In this document: positions 26,679 through 37,062 of the stretch, in pieces
Position numbering within the stretch: position 1 is the first letter of the stretch
How the letters are laid out: every line of letters begins with the position of its first letter
NCBI RefSeq assembly: GCF_014268585.2
Contig: NZ_CP077092.1
Location: forward strand, 5,989,501-6,053,500
DNA length: 64,000 nucleotides
Source: Pseudomonas iranensis
GTDB taxonomy: Bacteria; Pseudomonadota; Gammaproteobacteria; Pseudomonadales; Pseudomonadaceae
Direction: 5' to 3'
Notes under the pieces: model-generated
What the model was told of the DNA's origin: nothing
What the model saw: only the letters and a program-made list of their open reading frames with translations
The model's database searches: none
Translations under genes and position numbers: made by a program

Positions 26679-27325
26679 GCGATTTCACTTTCTGGGACAT
26701 CCTGCGCAACCTGCTCACGGGCCTGCAATGGACCCTGGCGCTGTCGCTGGTGGCATTCATCGGCGGCGGCCTTGTCGGCCTGCTGATTCTGGTGATGCGC
26801 ATTTCGAAGAACACCCTGCCAAGCAGCATCGCCCGCACCTGGATCGAGCTGTTTCAGGGCACGCCACTGTTGATGCAACTGTTTCTGGTGTTCTTCGGCG
26901 TGGCGCTGGCCGGCATCGAGATTTCACCGTGGATGGCCGCCGCGATCGCTTTGACCTTGTTCACCAGCGCCTATCTGGCAGAGATCTGGCGCGGCTGCGT
27001 CGAGGCCATTCCCCACGGTCAGTGGGAAGCCTCGTCGAGCCTGGCGCTCAATCCGCTGGAGCAGCTGCGCTACGTGATTCTGCCGCAAGCGCTGCGCATC
27101 GCCGTGGCGCCGACCGTGGGCTTCTCGGTGCAAGTGGTCAAAGGCACAGCGGTGACCTCGATCATCGGCTTCACCGAACTGACCAAGACCGGCGGCATGC
27201 TCGCCAACGCCACGTTCGAACCGTTCATGGTCTACGGCCTCGTCGCCCTCGGCTACTTCCTGCTCTGCTACCCCTTGTCCCTCAGTGCGCGCTACCTGGA
27301 AAGGAGACTGCATGCCTCTGCTTAG
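26675..27325 (+). CDS. Amino acid ABC transporter permease (HisQ/GlnP type), second subunit
   Basis: Second permease of the same importer, 216 residues. ELFQGTPLLMQLFLVFFGVA near residue 52 is the family signature, and QWEASSSLALNPLEQLRYVILPQALR near 112 is the EAA loop. The ATG at 26675 is preceded by GAGGAGCAGCC. An in-frame ATG at 26606 would reach far into the upstream gene and is rejected. The 3' end overlaps the ATPase gene by 14 bases. Confidence 0.92.
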   Translation: MSDFTFWDILRNLLTGLQWTLALSLVAFIGGGLVGLLILVMRISKNTLPSSIARTWIELFQGTPLLMQLFLVFFGVALAGIEISPWMAAAIALTLFTSAYLAEIWRGCVEAIPHGQWEASSSLALNPLEQLRYVILPQALRIAVAPTVGFSVQVVKGTAVTSIIGFTELTKTGGMLANATFEPFMVYGLVALGYFLLCYPLSLSARYLERRLHASA

Positions 27326-28049
27326 AATTTCCGCCCTGCATAAATATTACGGCGATCACCACGTACTCAAAGGCATCGACCTCAGCGTCGAGGAAGGCCA
27401 GGTCGTGGCGATCATCGGCCGCAGCGGCTCGGGCAAATCGACTTTGTTGCGCACACTCAACGGCCTGGAGTCGATCAACGACGGCGTGATCGAAGTCGAC
27501 GGCGAATACCTCGACGCCGCCCGCGCCGATCTGCGCAGCCTGCGGCAGAAGGTCGGCATGGTCTTTCAGCAGTTCAACCTGTTCCCGCACCTGACCGTCG
27601 GGGAGAACGTCATGCTCGCGCCACAAGTGGTGCAGAAAGTACCCAAGGCCAAGGCTGCCGAACTGGCGCGGGAAATGCTCGAGCGAGTGGGGCTCGGGGA
27701 GAAATTCGATGCCTTTCCGGATCGCCTGTCCGGCGGGCAGCAACAGCGGGTGGCGATTGCCCGGGCCTTGGCGATGTCGCCGAAGGTGCTGCTGTGCGAT
27801 GAAATCACTTCGGCACTGGACCCGGAACTGGTCAATGAAGTGCTCAGCGTGGTGCGGCAGTTGGCCAAGGAAGGCATGACGCTGATCATGGTCACCCACG
27901 AGATGCGCTTTGCCCGGGAAGTCGGCGATAAATTGGTCTTCATGCACCACGGCAAGGTGCATGAGGTCGGCGATCCGAAGGTGCTGTTTGCCAATCCGCA
28001 GACGGCGGAGCTGGCGAACTTTATTGGTACGGTGGAGGCGACAGCCTGA
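27312..28049 (+). CDS. Amino acid ABC transporter ATP-binding protein
   Basis: Cytosolic ATPase subunit of the polar amino acid importer, 245 residues. Walker A is GRSGSGKST near residue 38, the Q-loop is VGMVFQQFNLFPHLTVGENV, the signature is LSGGQQQRVAIARALAM, Walker B is VLLCDEITSALDPE, and the H-loop His is in MVTHEMRFA. The ATG at 27312 follows GGAAAGGAGACTGC inside the end of the permease gene. It is the last gene of the operon; a REP doublet follows instead of a terminator. Confidence 0.95.
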   Translation: MPLLRISALHKYYGDHHVLKGIDLSVEEGQVVAIIGRSGSGKSTLLRTLNGLESINDGVIEVDGEYLDAARADLRSLRQKVGMVFQQFNLFPHLTVGENVMLAPQVVQKVPKAKAAELAREMLERVGLGEKFDAFPDRLSGGQQQRVAIARALAMSPKVLLCDEITSALDPELVNEVLSVVRQLAKEGMTLIMVTHEMRFAREVGDKLVFMHHGKVHEVGDPKVLFANPQTAELANFIGTVEATA

Positions 28050-28075
28050 AGATTTTCTGAGGCAGTGATGCCCTC

Positions 28076-28139
28076 TTCGCGAGCAGGCTCGCTCCCACAT
28101 GGGAATGCGGTCACCTGTGGGAGCGAGCCTGCTCGCGAA
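28076..28139. repeat. REP doublet, GTGGGAGCGAGC family
   Basis: Two inverted REP copies between the end of the amino acid transporter operon and ppx on the same strand. Confidence 0.9.
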
Positions 28140-28256
28140 TGGCCGCGTCGCGATCCCCAGACTTTCTGCGCTGAATCAACGGTTTGAACCATGCGCGTTG
28201 GCGCCAGCGTTTGATCGTGGCACGATGTCGGGGTTATCGACCGAGACCCCCTGACC

Positions 28257-29759
28257 ATGCCGCAATCCCAAGCCAAGAATCTGTCCCTGATCGCCGCAAT
28301 CGACCTGGGCTCCAACAGCTTTCACATGGTCGTGGCCAAGGCCCAGAACGGCGAAATCCGCATCCTCGAGCGCCTCGGCGAAAAGGTGCAACTGGCCGCC
28401 GGCATCGACGACGCGCGCCAGCTCAACGAAGAATCGATGCAGCGCGGCCTCGACTGCCTCAAGCGCTTTGCGCAACTGATCAACGGTATGCCGCTCGGTG
28501 CCGTGCGCATCGTCGGCACCAACGCCCTGCGTGAAGCGCGCAACCGTGGCGAATTCATCCGCCGCGCCGAAGAAATCCTCGGCCACACGGTAGAAGTCAT
28601 CTCCGGCCGTGAAGAAGCGCGCCTGATCTATCTCGGCGTTTCGCACACACTCGCCGACACCCCAGGCAAACGTTTGGTCGCCGACATCGGCGGCGGCAGT
28701 ACCGAATTCATCATCGGCCAGCGCTTCGAGCCGTTGCTGCGCGAAAGCCTGCAAATGGGCTGCGTGAGTTTCACCCAGCGCTACTTCAAGGACGGCAAGA
28801 TCACCCCGGCCCGCTACGCCCAGGCCTACACGGCGGCGCGCCTGGAAATCATGAGCATCGAGCACGCCCTGCATCGCCTGACCTGGGATGAAGCCATCGG
28901 CTCCTCCGGTACGATTCGCGCCATCGGCCTGGCCCTGAAGGCTGGCGGCCACGGCAGCGGCGAGGTCAACGCCGAAGGTCTGGCATGGCTCAAGCGCAAG
29001 CTGTTCAAGCTCGGCGACGCCGACAAGATCGATTTCGAAGGCATCAAGCCCGATCGCCGGGCGATCTTTCCGGCGGGCCTGGCGATTCTCGAAGCGATTT
29101 TCGATGCCCTCGAACTGCAACGCATGGACCATTGCGAAGGCGCGCTGCGTGAAGGTGTGCTCTACGACTTGCTCGGCCGCCATCATCACGAAGACGTGCG
29201 CGAACGCACCCTGACCTCGCTGATGGAGCGCTATCACGTCGATCTGGAACAGGCGGCGCGGGTCGAGCGCAAGGCCCTGCACGCGTTCGATCAGGTCGCC
29301 GTCGACTGGGAGCTGGATGACGGCATCTGGCGCGAACTGCTCGGCTGGGCGGCGAAAGTCCACGAAGTCGGCCTCGACATCGCGCACTATCACTACCACA
29401 AGCACGGTGCCTACCTGATCGAGCACTCCGATCTGGCCGGCTTCTCCCGTGAGGATCAGCAGATGCTCGCGCTATTGGTGCGCGGGCACCGGCGCAATAT
29501 TCCCAAGGACAAATTCGCCGAATTCGGCGATGACGGCATCAAGCTGATTCGCCTGTGCGTGCTGCTGCGGTTTGCCATTCTGTTCCATCACATTCGCGGA
29601 ACCCAGGCGATGCCGCAGGTGGTGCTGCATGCCAATGGCGACCATCTGGATGTGGAATTCCCGGAGAACTGGCTGGATGAAAATCAGCTGACCCAGGCGG
29701 ATTTCGGGCTTGAGGCGGACTGGTTGACGCGGGTGGGGATTGTTCTCACGGTGCACTGA
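28257..29759 (+). CDS. ppx: Exopolyphosphatase
   Basis: Releases phosphate from the ends of polyphosphate chains; 500 residues of the Ppx/GppA family. The actin-like ATPase-fold motifs are [14 protein letters not shown] near residue 14 and [14 protein letters not shown] near 140. The N-terminal fold continues through [16 protein letters not shown]. The C-terminal half (after about 310) is the helical HD-like domain ([24 protein letters not shown]). It is convergent with ppk across a shared terminator, so synthesis and breakdown of polyphosphate are encoded tail to tail. GppA is less likely because ppk is the neighbour. Confidence 0.94.
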   Translation: MPQSQAKNLSLIAAIDLGSNSFHMVVAKAQNGEIRILERLGEKVQLAAGIDDARQLNEESMQRGLDCLKRFAQLINGMPLGAVRIVGTNALREARNRGEFIRRAEEILGHTVEVISGREEARLIYLGVSHTLADTPGKRLVADIGGGSTEFIIGQRFEPLLRESLQMGCVSFTQRYFKDGKITPARYAQAYTAARLEIMSIEHALHRLTWDEAIGSSGTIRAIGLALKAGGHGSGEVNAEGLAWLKRKLFKLGDADKIDFEGIKPDRRAIFPAGLAILEAIFDALELQRMDHCEGALREGVLYDLLGRHHHEDVRERTLTSLMERYHVDLEQAARVERKALHAFDQVAVDWELDDGIWRELLGWAAKVHEVGLDIAHYHYHKHGAYLIEHSDLAGFSREDQQMLALLVRGHRRNIPKDKFAEFGDDGIKLIRLCVLLRFAILFHHIRGTQAMPQVVLHANGDHLDVEFPENWLDENQLTQADFGLEADWLTRVGIVLTVH

Positions 29760-29774
29760 GTAACTGGCTGGCAT

Positions 29775-29806
29775 AAAAAAGGCGATCCGTTAGGATCGCC
29801 TTTTTA
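29775..29806. terminator. Bidirectional terminator between ppx and ppk
   Basis: AAAAAAGGCGATCC-GTTA-GGATCGCCTTTTTATT: an eight-base stem with flanking A and T tracts, 15 bases after the ppx stop. Confidence 0.92.
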
Positions 29807-29839
29807 TTGGGTTTGGTTTGAGAGCGGCGGTGTAGCTCT

Positions 29840-29987
29840 CCCCTCACCCCAGCCCTCTCCCGAGGGAGAGGGAGCCGATTTGTACTAGCGTTGAGGCCAG
29901 AGTTCGATCAGGTATTTCAGGTCAGTGTATGACGCAAGACACCTCGGTCAGTCCCCTCTCCCTCCGGGAGAGGGTTAGGGTGAGGGG
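29840..29987. repeat. REP doublet, CCCTCACCCCAGCCCTCTCCC family
   Basis: Inverted copies of the second REP family flank about 75 bases. It is the reversed counterpart of the doublet at 3870-4017, with a recognisably related spacer. It lies between the ppx terminator and the ppk 3' end. Confidence 0.9.
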
Positions 29988-30004
29988 CTTTTGACCTTCG
30001 GCAC

Positions 30005-32230
30005 TTAACTGCTGACAGGCAGTATCGGGCTGCCCAACCGCTCCAGCAACGTCGCCTGCGCACTGCGCGGGTTCTGGTTGCCGGTGGGTGTGTTGCGGAT
30101 GTAGCGGCCGTCCGACTGCAGGCTCCAGCTGTGGGTGTTGTCGGTCAGGTACAGCTCCAGCTCCTTCTTGACGCGGGTCAGCAGCTTCTTGCCTTCCACC
30201 GGGAAGCAGGTCTCGACGCGCTTGTCGAGGTTGCGCTCCATCCAGTCGGCGCTGGAGAGGAACATCTGCTCGTCGCCGCCGTTGAGGAAGTAGAACACCC
30301 GCGTGTGCTCGAGGAAGCGGCCAATGATCGAGCGCACATGAATGTTGTGCGAAACCCCGGCGATGCCCGGACGCAGGCAGCACATGCCGCGCACCACCAG
30401 ATCGATGCGCACGCCGGACTGGCTGGCCTTGTACAGCGCGCGGATGATCTTCGGATCGGTCAGCGAGTTGAACTTGGCGATGATGTGCGCCGGTTTGCCT
30501 TCGAGGGCGAACTGGGTTTCGCGGGCAATCATGTCGAGCATGCCCTTCTTCAGGGTGAACGGCGCATGCAGCAGCTTTTTCATGCGCAGCGTCTTGCCCA
30601 TGCCGATCAACTGGCTGAACAGTTTGCCGACGTCTTCGCACAAAGCGTCGTCGGAGGTCAGCAGGCTGTAGTCGGTGTAGAGCTTGGCATTACCGGCGTG
30701 GTAGTTGCCGGTACCGAGATGCGCATAACGGACGATCTCGCCAGCCTCACGGCGCAGGATCAGCATCATCTTGGCGTGGGTCTTGAAGCCGACCACGCCG
30801 TAGATCACCACCGCACCGGCCGCTTGCAGACGGCTGGCCAGTTGCAGGTTGGATTCCTCGTCGAAGCGCGCGCGCAGCTCGATCACCGCAGTGACTTCCT
30901 TGCCGTTACGCGCGGCGTCGACCAGCGCATCGACGATCTCGGAGTTGGCGCCGGAGCGGTACAGGGTCTGGCGAACGGCGAGCACGTGCGGGTCTTTCGC
31001 GGCCTGACGCAGCAAGTCGACCACCGGGGTGAACGACTCGAACGGGTGCAGCAGGAGGATGTCCTGCTTGCTGACCACACTGAAGATGTTTTCGCTGTTT
31101 TGCAGCAGTTTCGGGATCTGCGGGGTGAACGGCGTGTATTGCAGCTCCGGATGGCTGTCCAGACCGGTGATGCTGAACAGGCGCGTCAGGTTGACCGGGC
31201 CGTTGACCTGATACAGCTCGGTCTCGCTCAGGTTGAACTGCTTGAGCAGGTAGTCCGAGAGGTGTTTCGGGCAGGTGTCGGCAACTTCCAGACGCACCGC
31301 GTCACCGTAGCGCCGCGAGAACAACTCGCCACGCAGAGCGCGGGCCAAGTCTTCGACATCTTCGGAATCGAGCGCCAGGTCGGCGTTTCGGGTCAGACGG
31401 AACTGGTAGCAGCCTTTCACCTTCATGCCCTGGAACAGGTCATCGGCGTGGGCGTGGATCATCGACGACAGGAACACATAGTTGTCGCCGGCGCCGCCGA
31501 CTTCTTCCGGTACCTTGATGATCCGTGGCAGCAGGCGCGGCGCGGGGATGATCGCCAGACCGGAATCGCGCCCGAAGGCGTCGATGCCTTCGAGCTCGAC
31601 GATGAAGTTCAGGCTCTTGTTCACCAGCAACGGGAACGGGTGAGTCGGGTCGAGGCCGATCGGGGTGATGATCGGCGCGATCTCGTCGCGGAAATAGCGC
31701 CGGACCCAGGTCTTGAGCTTGGTCGTCCAGTTGCGCCGACGGATGAAGCGCACCTGATGCTTTTCCAGCTCCGGCAGGAGGATGTCGTTGAGGATCGCGT
31801 ACTGGCGGTCAACGTGACCGTGGACCAGCTCGCTGATCCGCGCCAGCGCCTGATGCGGCTGCAAGCCGTCAGCGCCGGCCTGTTCGCGGGCGAAGGTGAT
31901 TTGCTTTTTCAGCCCGGCGACGCGGATCTCGAAGAATTCGTCGAGGTTGCTGGAGAAGATCAGCAGGAACTTCAGCCGCTCCAGCAACGGGTAGGACTCG
32001 TCCAGCGCCTGTTCCAGCACGCGGATGTTGAACTGCAATTGCGAAAGCTCGCGGTGGATGTACAGGCTGCTGTCATCCAGGCCGGGAATGGCGATCGCCG
32101 GCACCGCCACAGCGGTTTCGGCAACCGGCGCGGGTGGCGCAGGCTCCAGTTCCGGCGGGGTTTCGGTGATTTGCTCGACCACCGGCTGAGCTTCTTTTAC
32201 GGCAACTTCAGTGAGTCCTTCGGTATTCAT
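30005..32230 (-). CDS. ppk: Polyphosphate kinase 1
   Basis: Makes polyphosphate from ATP at the inner membrane; 741 residues. An extra low-complexity leader of about 45 residues ([15 protein letters not shown]) precedes the usual N-terminal domain ([20 protein letters not shown]). [19 protein letters not shown] lies near residue 92. The catalytic His is in [21 protein letters not shown] near residue 500, and the second phospholipase-D-like half has [10 protein letters not shown] and [10 protein letters not shown]. The ATG at 32230 follows a GGAAC-type site. It starts only 18 bases after hemB ends, so readthrough from hemB is likely. Confidence 0.96.
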   Translation of the reverse strand: MNTEGLTEVAVKEAQPVVEQITETPPELEPAPPAPVAETAVAVPAIAIPGLDDSSLYIHRELSQLQFNIRVLEQALDESYPLLERLKFLLIFSSNLDEFFEIRVAGLKKQITFAREQAGADGLQPHQALARISELVHGHVDRQYAILNDILLPELEKHQVRFIRRRNWTTKLKTWVRRYFRDEIAPIITPIGLDPTHPFPLLVNKSLNFIVELEGIDAFGRDSGLAIIPAPRLLPRIIKVPEEVGGAGDNYVFLSSMIHAHADDLFQGMKVKGCYQFRLTRNADLALDSEDVEDLARALRGELFSRRYGDAVRLEVADTCPKHLSDYLLKQFNLSETELYQVNGPVNLTRLFSITGLDSHPELQYTPFTPQIPKLLQNSENIFSVVSKQDILLLHPFESFTPVVDLLRQAAKDPHVLAVRQTLYRSGANSEIVDALVDAARNGKEVTAVIELRARFDEESNLQLASRLQAAGAVVIYGVVGFKTHAKMMLILRREAGEIVRYAHLGTGNYHAGNAKLYTDYSLLTSDDALCEDVGKLFSQLIGMGKTLRMKKLLHAPFTLKKGMLDMIARETQFALEGKPAHIIAKFNSLTDPKIIRALYKASQSGVRIDLVVRGMCCLRPGIAGVSHNIHVRSIIGRFLEHTRVFYFLNGGDEQMFLSSADWMERNLDKRVETCFPVEGKKLLTRVKKELELYLTDNTHSWSLQSDGRYIRNTPTGNQNPRSAQATLLERLGSPILPVSS

Positions 32231-32248
32231 GGAATGTTCCTGGGAGGG

Positions 32249-33388
<1,140 letters not shown>

Positions 33389-33469
33389 TCACGTCGAGAC
33401 ACATTTGGACACTTTCATGAATGTGTCCGAAGGGTTAGGCTGCGCGTTCATTTCGCCAGCACCCAGACA

Positions 33470-34129
33470 ATGCTCCAACAATTTCTGCACGACTTTGGCT
33501 ACTTTGCCTTGTTTCTCGGCACGTTCTTCGAAGGCGAAACCATCCTGGTGCTCGCAGGCTTCCTTGCGTTCCGTGGATACATGGACATCAACCTGGTGGT
33601 GGTCGTGGCATTCTTCGGCAGTTATGCCGGCGATCAGCTGTGGTACTTCCTGGGGCGCAAGCACGGGCGCAAATTGCTCGCGCGCAAACCGCGCTGGCAG
33701 ATGATGGGCGACCGTGCGCTGGAGCACATCCGCAAACATCCGGACATCTGGGTCCTGAGCTTCCGCTTCGTTTATGGCCTGCGCACGGTGATGCCGGTGG
33801 CGATCGGTCTGTCCGGTTATCCACCGGGACGTTACTTGCTGCTCAACGGCATCGGCGCGGCGATCTGGGCCACCGCGCTGGCGGCGGCGGCTTACCACTT
33901 CGGCGCAGTGCTGGAAGGCATGCTCGGCAGCATCAAGAAGTACGAGCTGTGGGTGCTCGGCGCATTGCTGATCCTCGGCCTGGGCCTGTGGCTGCGGCGC
34001 CGCTTCAAGAATGCGCAACTGGCGAAGAAAATCTATCAGGACGAGCAACTCGCCAAGGCCGCCGAGGCAGAGCAGTTGCGCTTGGCCGAAACGACCCCTC
34101 CTGCCGGACCGAAAACGCCAGCCGAATAA
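33470..34129 (+). CDS. DedA family membrane protein
   Basis: A 219-residue inner-membrane protein of the DedA/SNARE-associated family, recently tied to lipid-carrier and phospholipid flipping and to membrane potential. FFEGETILVLAGFLAFRG near residue 20 and GSYAGDQLWYFLGRKHG near 50 are the family motifs. FRFVYGLRTVMPVAIGLSGYP near 98 holds the conserved Arg residues. The C-terminus is basic then polar (AEAEQLRLAETTPPAGPK). It is divergent from hemB and 167 bases before elbB. Which substrate it moves is not shown. Confidence 0.9.
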   Translation: MLQQFLHDFGYFALFLGTFFEGETILVLAGFLAFRGYMDINLVVVVAFFGSYAGDQLWYFLGRKHGRKLLARKPRWQMMGDRALEHIRKHPDIWVLSFRFVYGLRTVMPVAIGLSGYPPGRYLLLNGIGAAIWATALAAAAYHFGAVLEGMLGSIKKYELWVLGALLILGLGLWLRRRFKNAQLAKKIYQDEQLAKAAEAEQLRLAETTPPAGPKTPAE

Positions 34130-34296
34130 GCCATTCGCTGGCGGCTGCCACGTGCAGTCCAGGCAAATAATGAACACCCCGCCGCCGTTGCGATCCATTG
34201 AGAGAGCGCTCTGCCCCCGCGCGCGTCAACCGTGCCCCTATGGCCACGCGCGACGATTTGAGGGACATTGAGCGCCATGAATCTGGAGAGAAGCCC

Positions 34297-34965
34297 ATGA
34301 GCAAAAAAGTTGCAGTGATCCTGTCCGGCAGTGGCGTGTACGACGGCGCCGAAATCCAGGAAAGTGTCATCACCCTGCTGCGCCTCGACCAGCGCGGCGC
34401 ACAGGTGCAGTGCTTCGCGCCGAACATCGCGCAATTGCATGTGATCAACCACCTGACCGGCGAAGAAATGCCGGAATCGCGCAACGTGCTGGTGGAATCG
34501 GCGCGCATTGCCCGGGGCAACGTCAAGGATATCCGCGACGCCGACGTCGAAGACTTCGATGCGCTGATCGTGCCCGGCGGTTTCGGCGCGGCGAAGAACC
34601 TGTCGAACTTCGCCATCGAAGGCGCCGGCTGCACCGTGCAACCCGAAGTGCTGGCCCTGGCCGAAGCATTTGCCGAAGCGGGCAAGCCGGTCGGGCTGAT
34701 CTGCATCTCCCCGGCGCTGGCAGCAAAAATCTATGGCCCGGGCGTGACCTGCACCATCGGCAACGACGCCGACACCGCTGCGGCCATGAACAAGATGGGC
34801 GCCACCCACGAAGAGTGCGCTGTGACCGAGATCGTCGAAGACAAGGCGCGCAAACTGGTCACCACCCCGGCGTACATGCTGGCGCAGACCATCAGTGAAG
34901 CGGCTTCGGGGATCAACAAACTGGTCGACCGCGTGCTCGAACTGACTCACGAAAACGACGCTTGA
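34297..34965 (+). CDS. elbB: ElbB, DJ-1/PfpI-type glyoxalase-like protein
   Basis: A 222-residue protein of the class-I glutamine amidotransferase-like fold; E. coli ElbB has weak glyoxalase III activity. MSKKVAVILSGSGVYDGAEIQE is the conserved start. FDALIVPGGFGAAKNLSNFA lies near residue 88, and the nucleophile Cys is in PVGLICISPALAAK near 135. The ATG at 34297 follows GGAGAGAAGCCC. Upstream in-frame ATGs lack a ribosome site. It ends just before the left half of an IS-disrupted REP doublet. Confidence 0.92.
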   Translation: MSKKVAVILSGSGVYDGAEIQESVITLLRLDQRGAQVQCFAPNIAQLHVINHLTGEEMPESRNVLVESARIARGNVKDIRDADVEDFDALIVPGGFGAAKNLSNFAIEGAGCTVQPEVLALAEAFAEAGKPVGLICISPALAAKIYGPGVTCTIGNDADTAAAMNKMGATHEECAVTEIVEDKARKLVTTPAYMLAQTISEAASGINKLVDRVLELTHENDA

Positions 34966-34967
34966 AA

Positions 34968-34997
34968 TCAAAAGATCGCAGCCTTCGGCAGCTCCTA
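34968..34997. repeat. Left half of a REP doublet split by the insertion sequence
   Basis: AGATCGCAGCCTTCGGCAGC followed by TCCTA: one arm of a third REP family. Its inverted partner is on the far side of the IS, at 36477-36506. Confidence 0.85.
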
Positions 34998-35000
34998 TGT

Positions 35001-35012
35001 ATGGACTCGCCC
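35001..35012 (+). repeat. Left subterminal inverted repeat of the IS
   Basis: ATGGACTCGCCC, an exact inverted match of the sequence at 36414-36425. Confidence 0.88.
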
Positions 35013-35247
35013 CACCATTCAACCCGCTTTTGAACACTGCTACCCGGTTGCATCTATGTATAAGGCCTGTTCGAGGAAGCGTTGAGCGGCTTCTGGCCAA
35101 CATTGGGTTAGCTCGCGGTATGCCGATTACAGTAAGGCCTCAAGGGCCAGTAGGAGCTCAGGCATCAATCCGCGACGGTCTGACCTGGGGTCAATGTTCT
35201 TCAGCATGGGTTGGAGCGGTTTACGCCCCGGTGGCAGAACTTTGTTG
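35013..35247 (-). ncRNA. Candidate bridge RNA region of the IS110-type element
   Basis: IS1111-group elements are known to encode a structured bridge RNA in the non-coding end 3' of the recombinase, with loops that pair to target and donor DNA. This 235-base stretch has the right place. It contains GTAGGAGCT (35150-35158), identical to the REP target arm at 36477-36485. It also contains TATGTAT (35055-35061), which recurs at the element's own left border (34996-35002). RNA expression and ends are not visible, so the call is an inference. Confidence 0.45.
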
Positions 35248-36348
35248 TCAGTGACTCATCGCAGCCTCCTGGCCATCGCCCGGCCGGCGCCGATAAGTCT
35301 GGTCGTTTTGCAGCAGCACCCAGAGGATGCGCAGATTTCGATTGGCTAATCGCACTGCTGCCTGCTTGCGGCCCAGGCGGGAAATCCAGCGCCAAAGACG
35401 CCTGTCGTCCGGCTGCTCTGAATCCGGACGTATCTGTCTTAAAACGGCATGAGCGCCCTGAATCGTTAAACTTCGCAGATAAGCGTCACCGTTCTTGCTC
35501 ATTCCGCCCAATCGGTTTTTCTCGCCAGAGCTGTGCTGGCTGGGCACCAATCCGAAGTAGGCGGCGAACAAACGGGCGTTGGCGAAGCGTTCGGGTTCGG
35601 TCTGCTTGGCCAGCAGCGCCGTGGCAATGATCGGACCAACACCGCGCACCGTCATCAGCCGCTTCGCCGTTTCATCCTCATTCGCTGCCGTTTCCAGCCG
35701 ACCGGTCAGCACGTTGACGCGCTCACCCAGTTGGCCCCACTCACCCAAAAGTTCGGCGATCAGTTCACGCAGCAAATCAGGTAGCGGCTGAGTGGCATCT
35801 TCCAGAACTCGAGGCACGAGCTGCCTGATCGCTATCTCACCCTGAGCCATGGCTACCCCATGTTCCAACAGCAAGGCGCGTATCTGATTACCCACCGCAG
35901 TGCGGCGCCGCACATAGCCCTGACGAGCCCTGTGCAGGGCCTGCATCGCCAGCGCCGCAGCACTCTTGATCGGTACTGCCGAAATTTTGCAGTCGCGGCC
36001 TGCACGCAAGATCGCCAATACATCGTTGCGATCATTTTTTGGGCCGCTACGATGACTGGCAACCAGCTGGGCCGGCAGGATGCGGACGGAATTACCCTGC
36101 ATCTGGAGCAATCGCGCCCATGCTTGAGCGCCGGGCCCGGTTTCAACTAACACCGTAACGCTCGCGGGAAGCCCACGCAGAAATACCTGAAAGGCTTCTC
36201 GCGACTTGATTCGATCTTCGAAAATCACCTGACCGAGGGCATCCTCCCCAGCCACCTGAAAAACCCTCTTGGCAAGATCTATCGCAACTGTGGAGCATGC
36301 CGACACGTCGGCTGACAAGGATTGATCAATCGTCGTATGCTTTTTCAT
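35248..36348 (-). CDS. IS110-family transposase (DEDD recombinase)
   Basis: A 366-residue transposase. The N-terminal RuvC-like DEDD domain has Asp in VAIDLAKRVFQVAGED (near residue 25), Glu in VLVETGPGAQAWARLL (near 70) and two Asp in SGPKNDRNDVLAI (near 105). The C-terminal Transposase_20 domain has LMTVRGVGPIIATALL (near 225) and the serine motif VPSQHSSGEKNRLGG. The ATG at 36348 is preferred (GCGAGGCC upstream); the frame extends 27 codons further without a ribosome site. No frameshift or stop interrupts it. It is the only gene of the element. Confidence 0.93.
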   Translation of the reverse strand: MKKHTTIDQSLSADVSACSTVAIDLAKRVFQVAGEDALGQVIFEDRIKSREAFQVFLRGLPASVTVLVETGPGAQAWARLLQMQGNSVRILPAQLVASHRSGPKNDRNDVLAILRAGRDCKISAVPIKSAAALAMQALHRARQGYVRRRTAVGNQIRALLLEHGVAMAQGEIAIRQLVPRVLEDATQPLPDLLRELIAELLGEWGQLGERVNVLTGRLETAANEDETAKRLMTVRGVGPIIATALLAKQTEPERFANARLFAAYFGLVPSQHSSGEKNRLGGMSKNGDAYLRSLTIQGAHAVLRQIRPDSEQPDDRRLWRWISRLGRKQAAVRLANRNLRILWVLLQNDQTYRRRPGDGQEAAMSH

Positions 36349-36413
36349 GGCCTCGCCCTCGCTGTCGTTGGCTTCTATAAGAATGCCACCGTGGCGCACA
36401 GACGCCTCGGCTT

Positions 36414-36425
36414 GGGCGAGTCCAT
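36414..36425 (-). repeat. Right subterminal inverted repeat of the IS
   Basis: GGGCGAGTCCAT, the exact reverse complement of 35001-35012, seven bases from the estimated right border. Confidence 0.88.
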
Positions 36426-36476
36426 CCAATTACAGGTTCCGTGTCGCGCCGTGATATTGCGGCATACACCGCCCCG

Positions 36477-36506
36477 GTAGGAGCTGCCGCAGGCTGTGAT
36501 CTTTTC
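36477..36506. repeat. Right half of the REP doublet split by the insertion sequence
   Basis: GTAGGAGCTGCCGCAGGCTG followed by TGATCTTTTC is the inverted partner of 34968-34997. Its outer end overlaps the stop codon of the DUF188 gene. Confidence 0.85.
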
Positions 36507-36960
36507 AGGGCTTGCGGGTGAGCCGGGTCAGGATCCGATCCAGCGCATTGGCAAACGCCTGCTTTTCACGCTCGCCAAACGGCGCCGGCCCGCCGCTCAT
36601 CTGGCCCTGCTCTCTGAGATCGGTGAACAGATTACGCACCGCCAGGCGTTCGCCCATGTTCTGCGCATCGAACTCCTTGCCGCGCGGATCCAGCGCCGCC
36701 ACGCCCTTCTTCACCAGCCGATCGGCCAGCGGAATATCGCTGCAGATCACCAGTTCGCCCGGCACCGCATGCTCGACCAGATAATCATCTGCCGCATCCG
36801 GCCCGCTCGGCACCACAATCAATTTGACGATCGCCAGCCCCGGCTTGACCTGCGGCTGCCCGGCCACCAGCACCACTTCGAACTGGCGCTTTAACGCGAA
36901 CTTCACCACCAGATCCTTCGCCGCCCGTGGACAGGCGTCGGCATCGATCCATACACGCAT
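36505..36960 (-). CDS. DUF188/UPF0178 (YaiI/YqxD) family protein
   Basis: A 151-residue protein with a PIN-like fold predicted for this family. WIDADACPRAAKDLVVKFA at the start, VPSGPDAADDYLVEHA near residue 52, VICSDIPLADRLVKKG near 72 and GPAPFGEREKQAFANALDRIL near the C-terminus are the family blocks. The conserved Asp residues could bind a metal, and a nuclease role has been suggested from fold. The stop overlaps a REP arm. It is separated from the upstream FTR1 gene by another REP doublet. Confidence 0.9.
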   Translation of the reverse strand: MRVWIDADACPRAAKDLVVKFALKRQFEVVLVAGQPQVKPGLAIVKLIVVPSGPDAADDYLVEHAVPGELVICSDIPLADRLVKKGVAALDPRGKEFDAQNMGERLAVRNLFTDLREQGQMSGGPAPFGEREKQAFANALDRILTRLTRKP

Positions 36961-36978
36961 GTTCTTGCCTCCAAAAAA

Positions 36979-37042
36979 TTCGCGAGCAGGCTCGCCCCCA
37001 AAGGATACATACCGAACCTGTGGGAGCGAGCCTGCTCGCGAA
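36979..37042. repeat. REP doublet, GTGGGAGCGAGC family
   Basis: Two inverted REP copies. The left one is slightly diverged (CTCGCCCCCA). They lie between the FTR1 permease gene and the DUF188 gene, both on the minus strand. Confidence 0.88.
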
Positions 37043-37062
37043 TATGAGCGCAGCGAATGCCT

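Larger units (their letters stand above)
34998..36432 (-). mobile_element. IS110-family insertion sequence, IS1111 group
   Basis: An element of about 1.4 kb with one DEDD transposase gene and no terminal inverted repeats. Twelve-base subterminal inverted repeats ATGGACTCGCCC (35001-35012 and 36414-36425) mark the IS1111 subgroup. The non-coding DNA is asymmetric: about 250 bases lie 3' of the transposase and about 85 bases 5' of it. It interrupts a REP doublet between TCCTA and CAGG. The exact ends are uncertain by a few bases because TA is shared at both borders. The transposase is intact, so the copy may be active. Confidence 0.88.
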
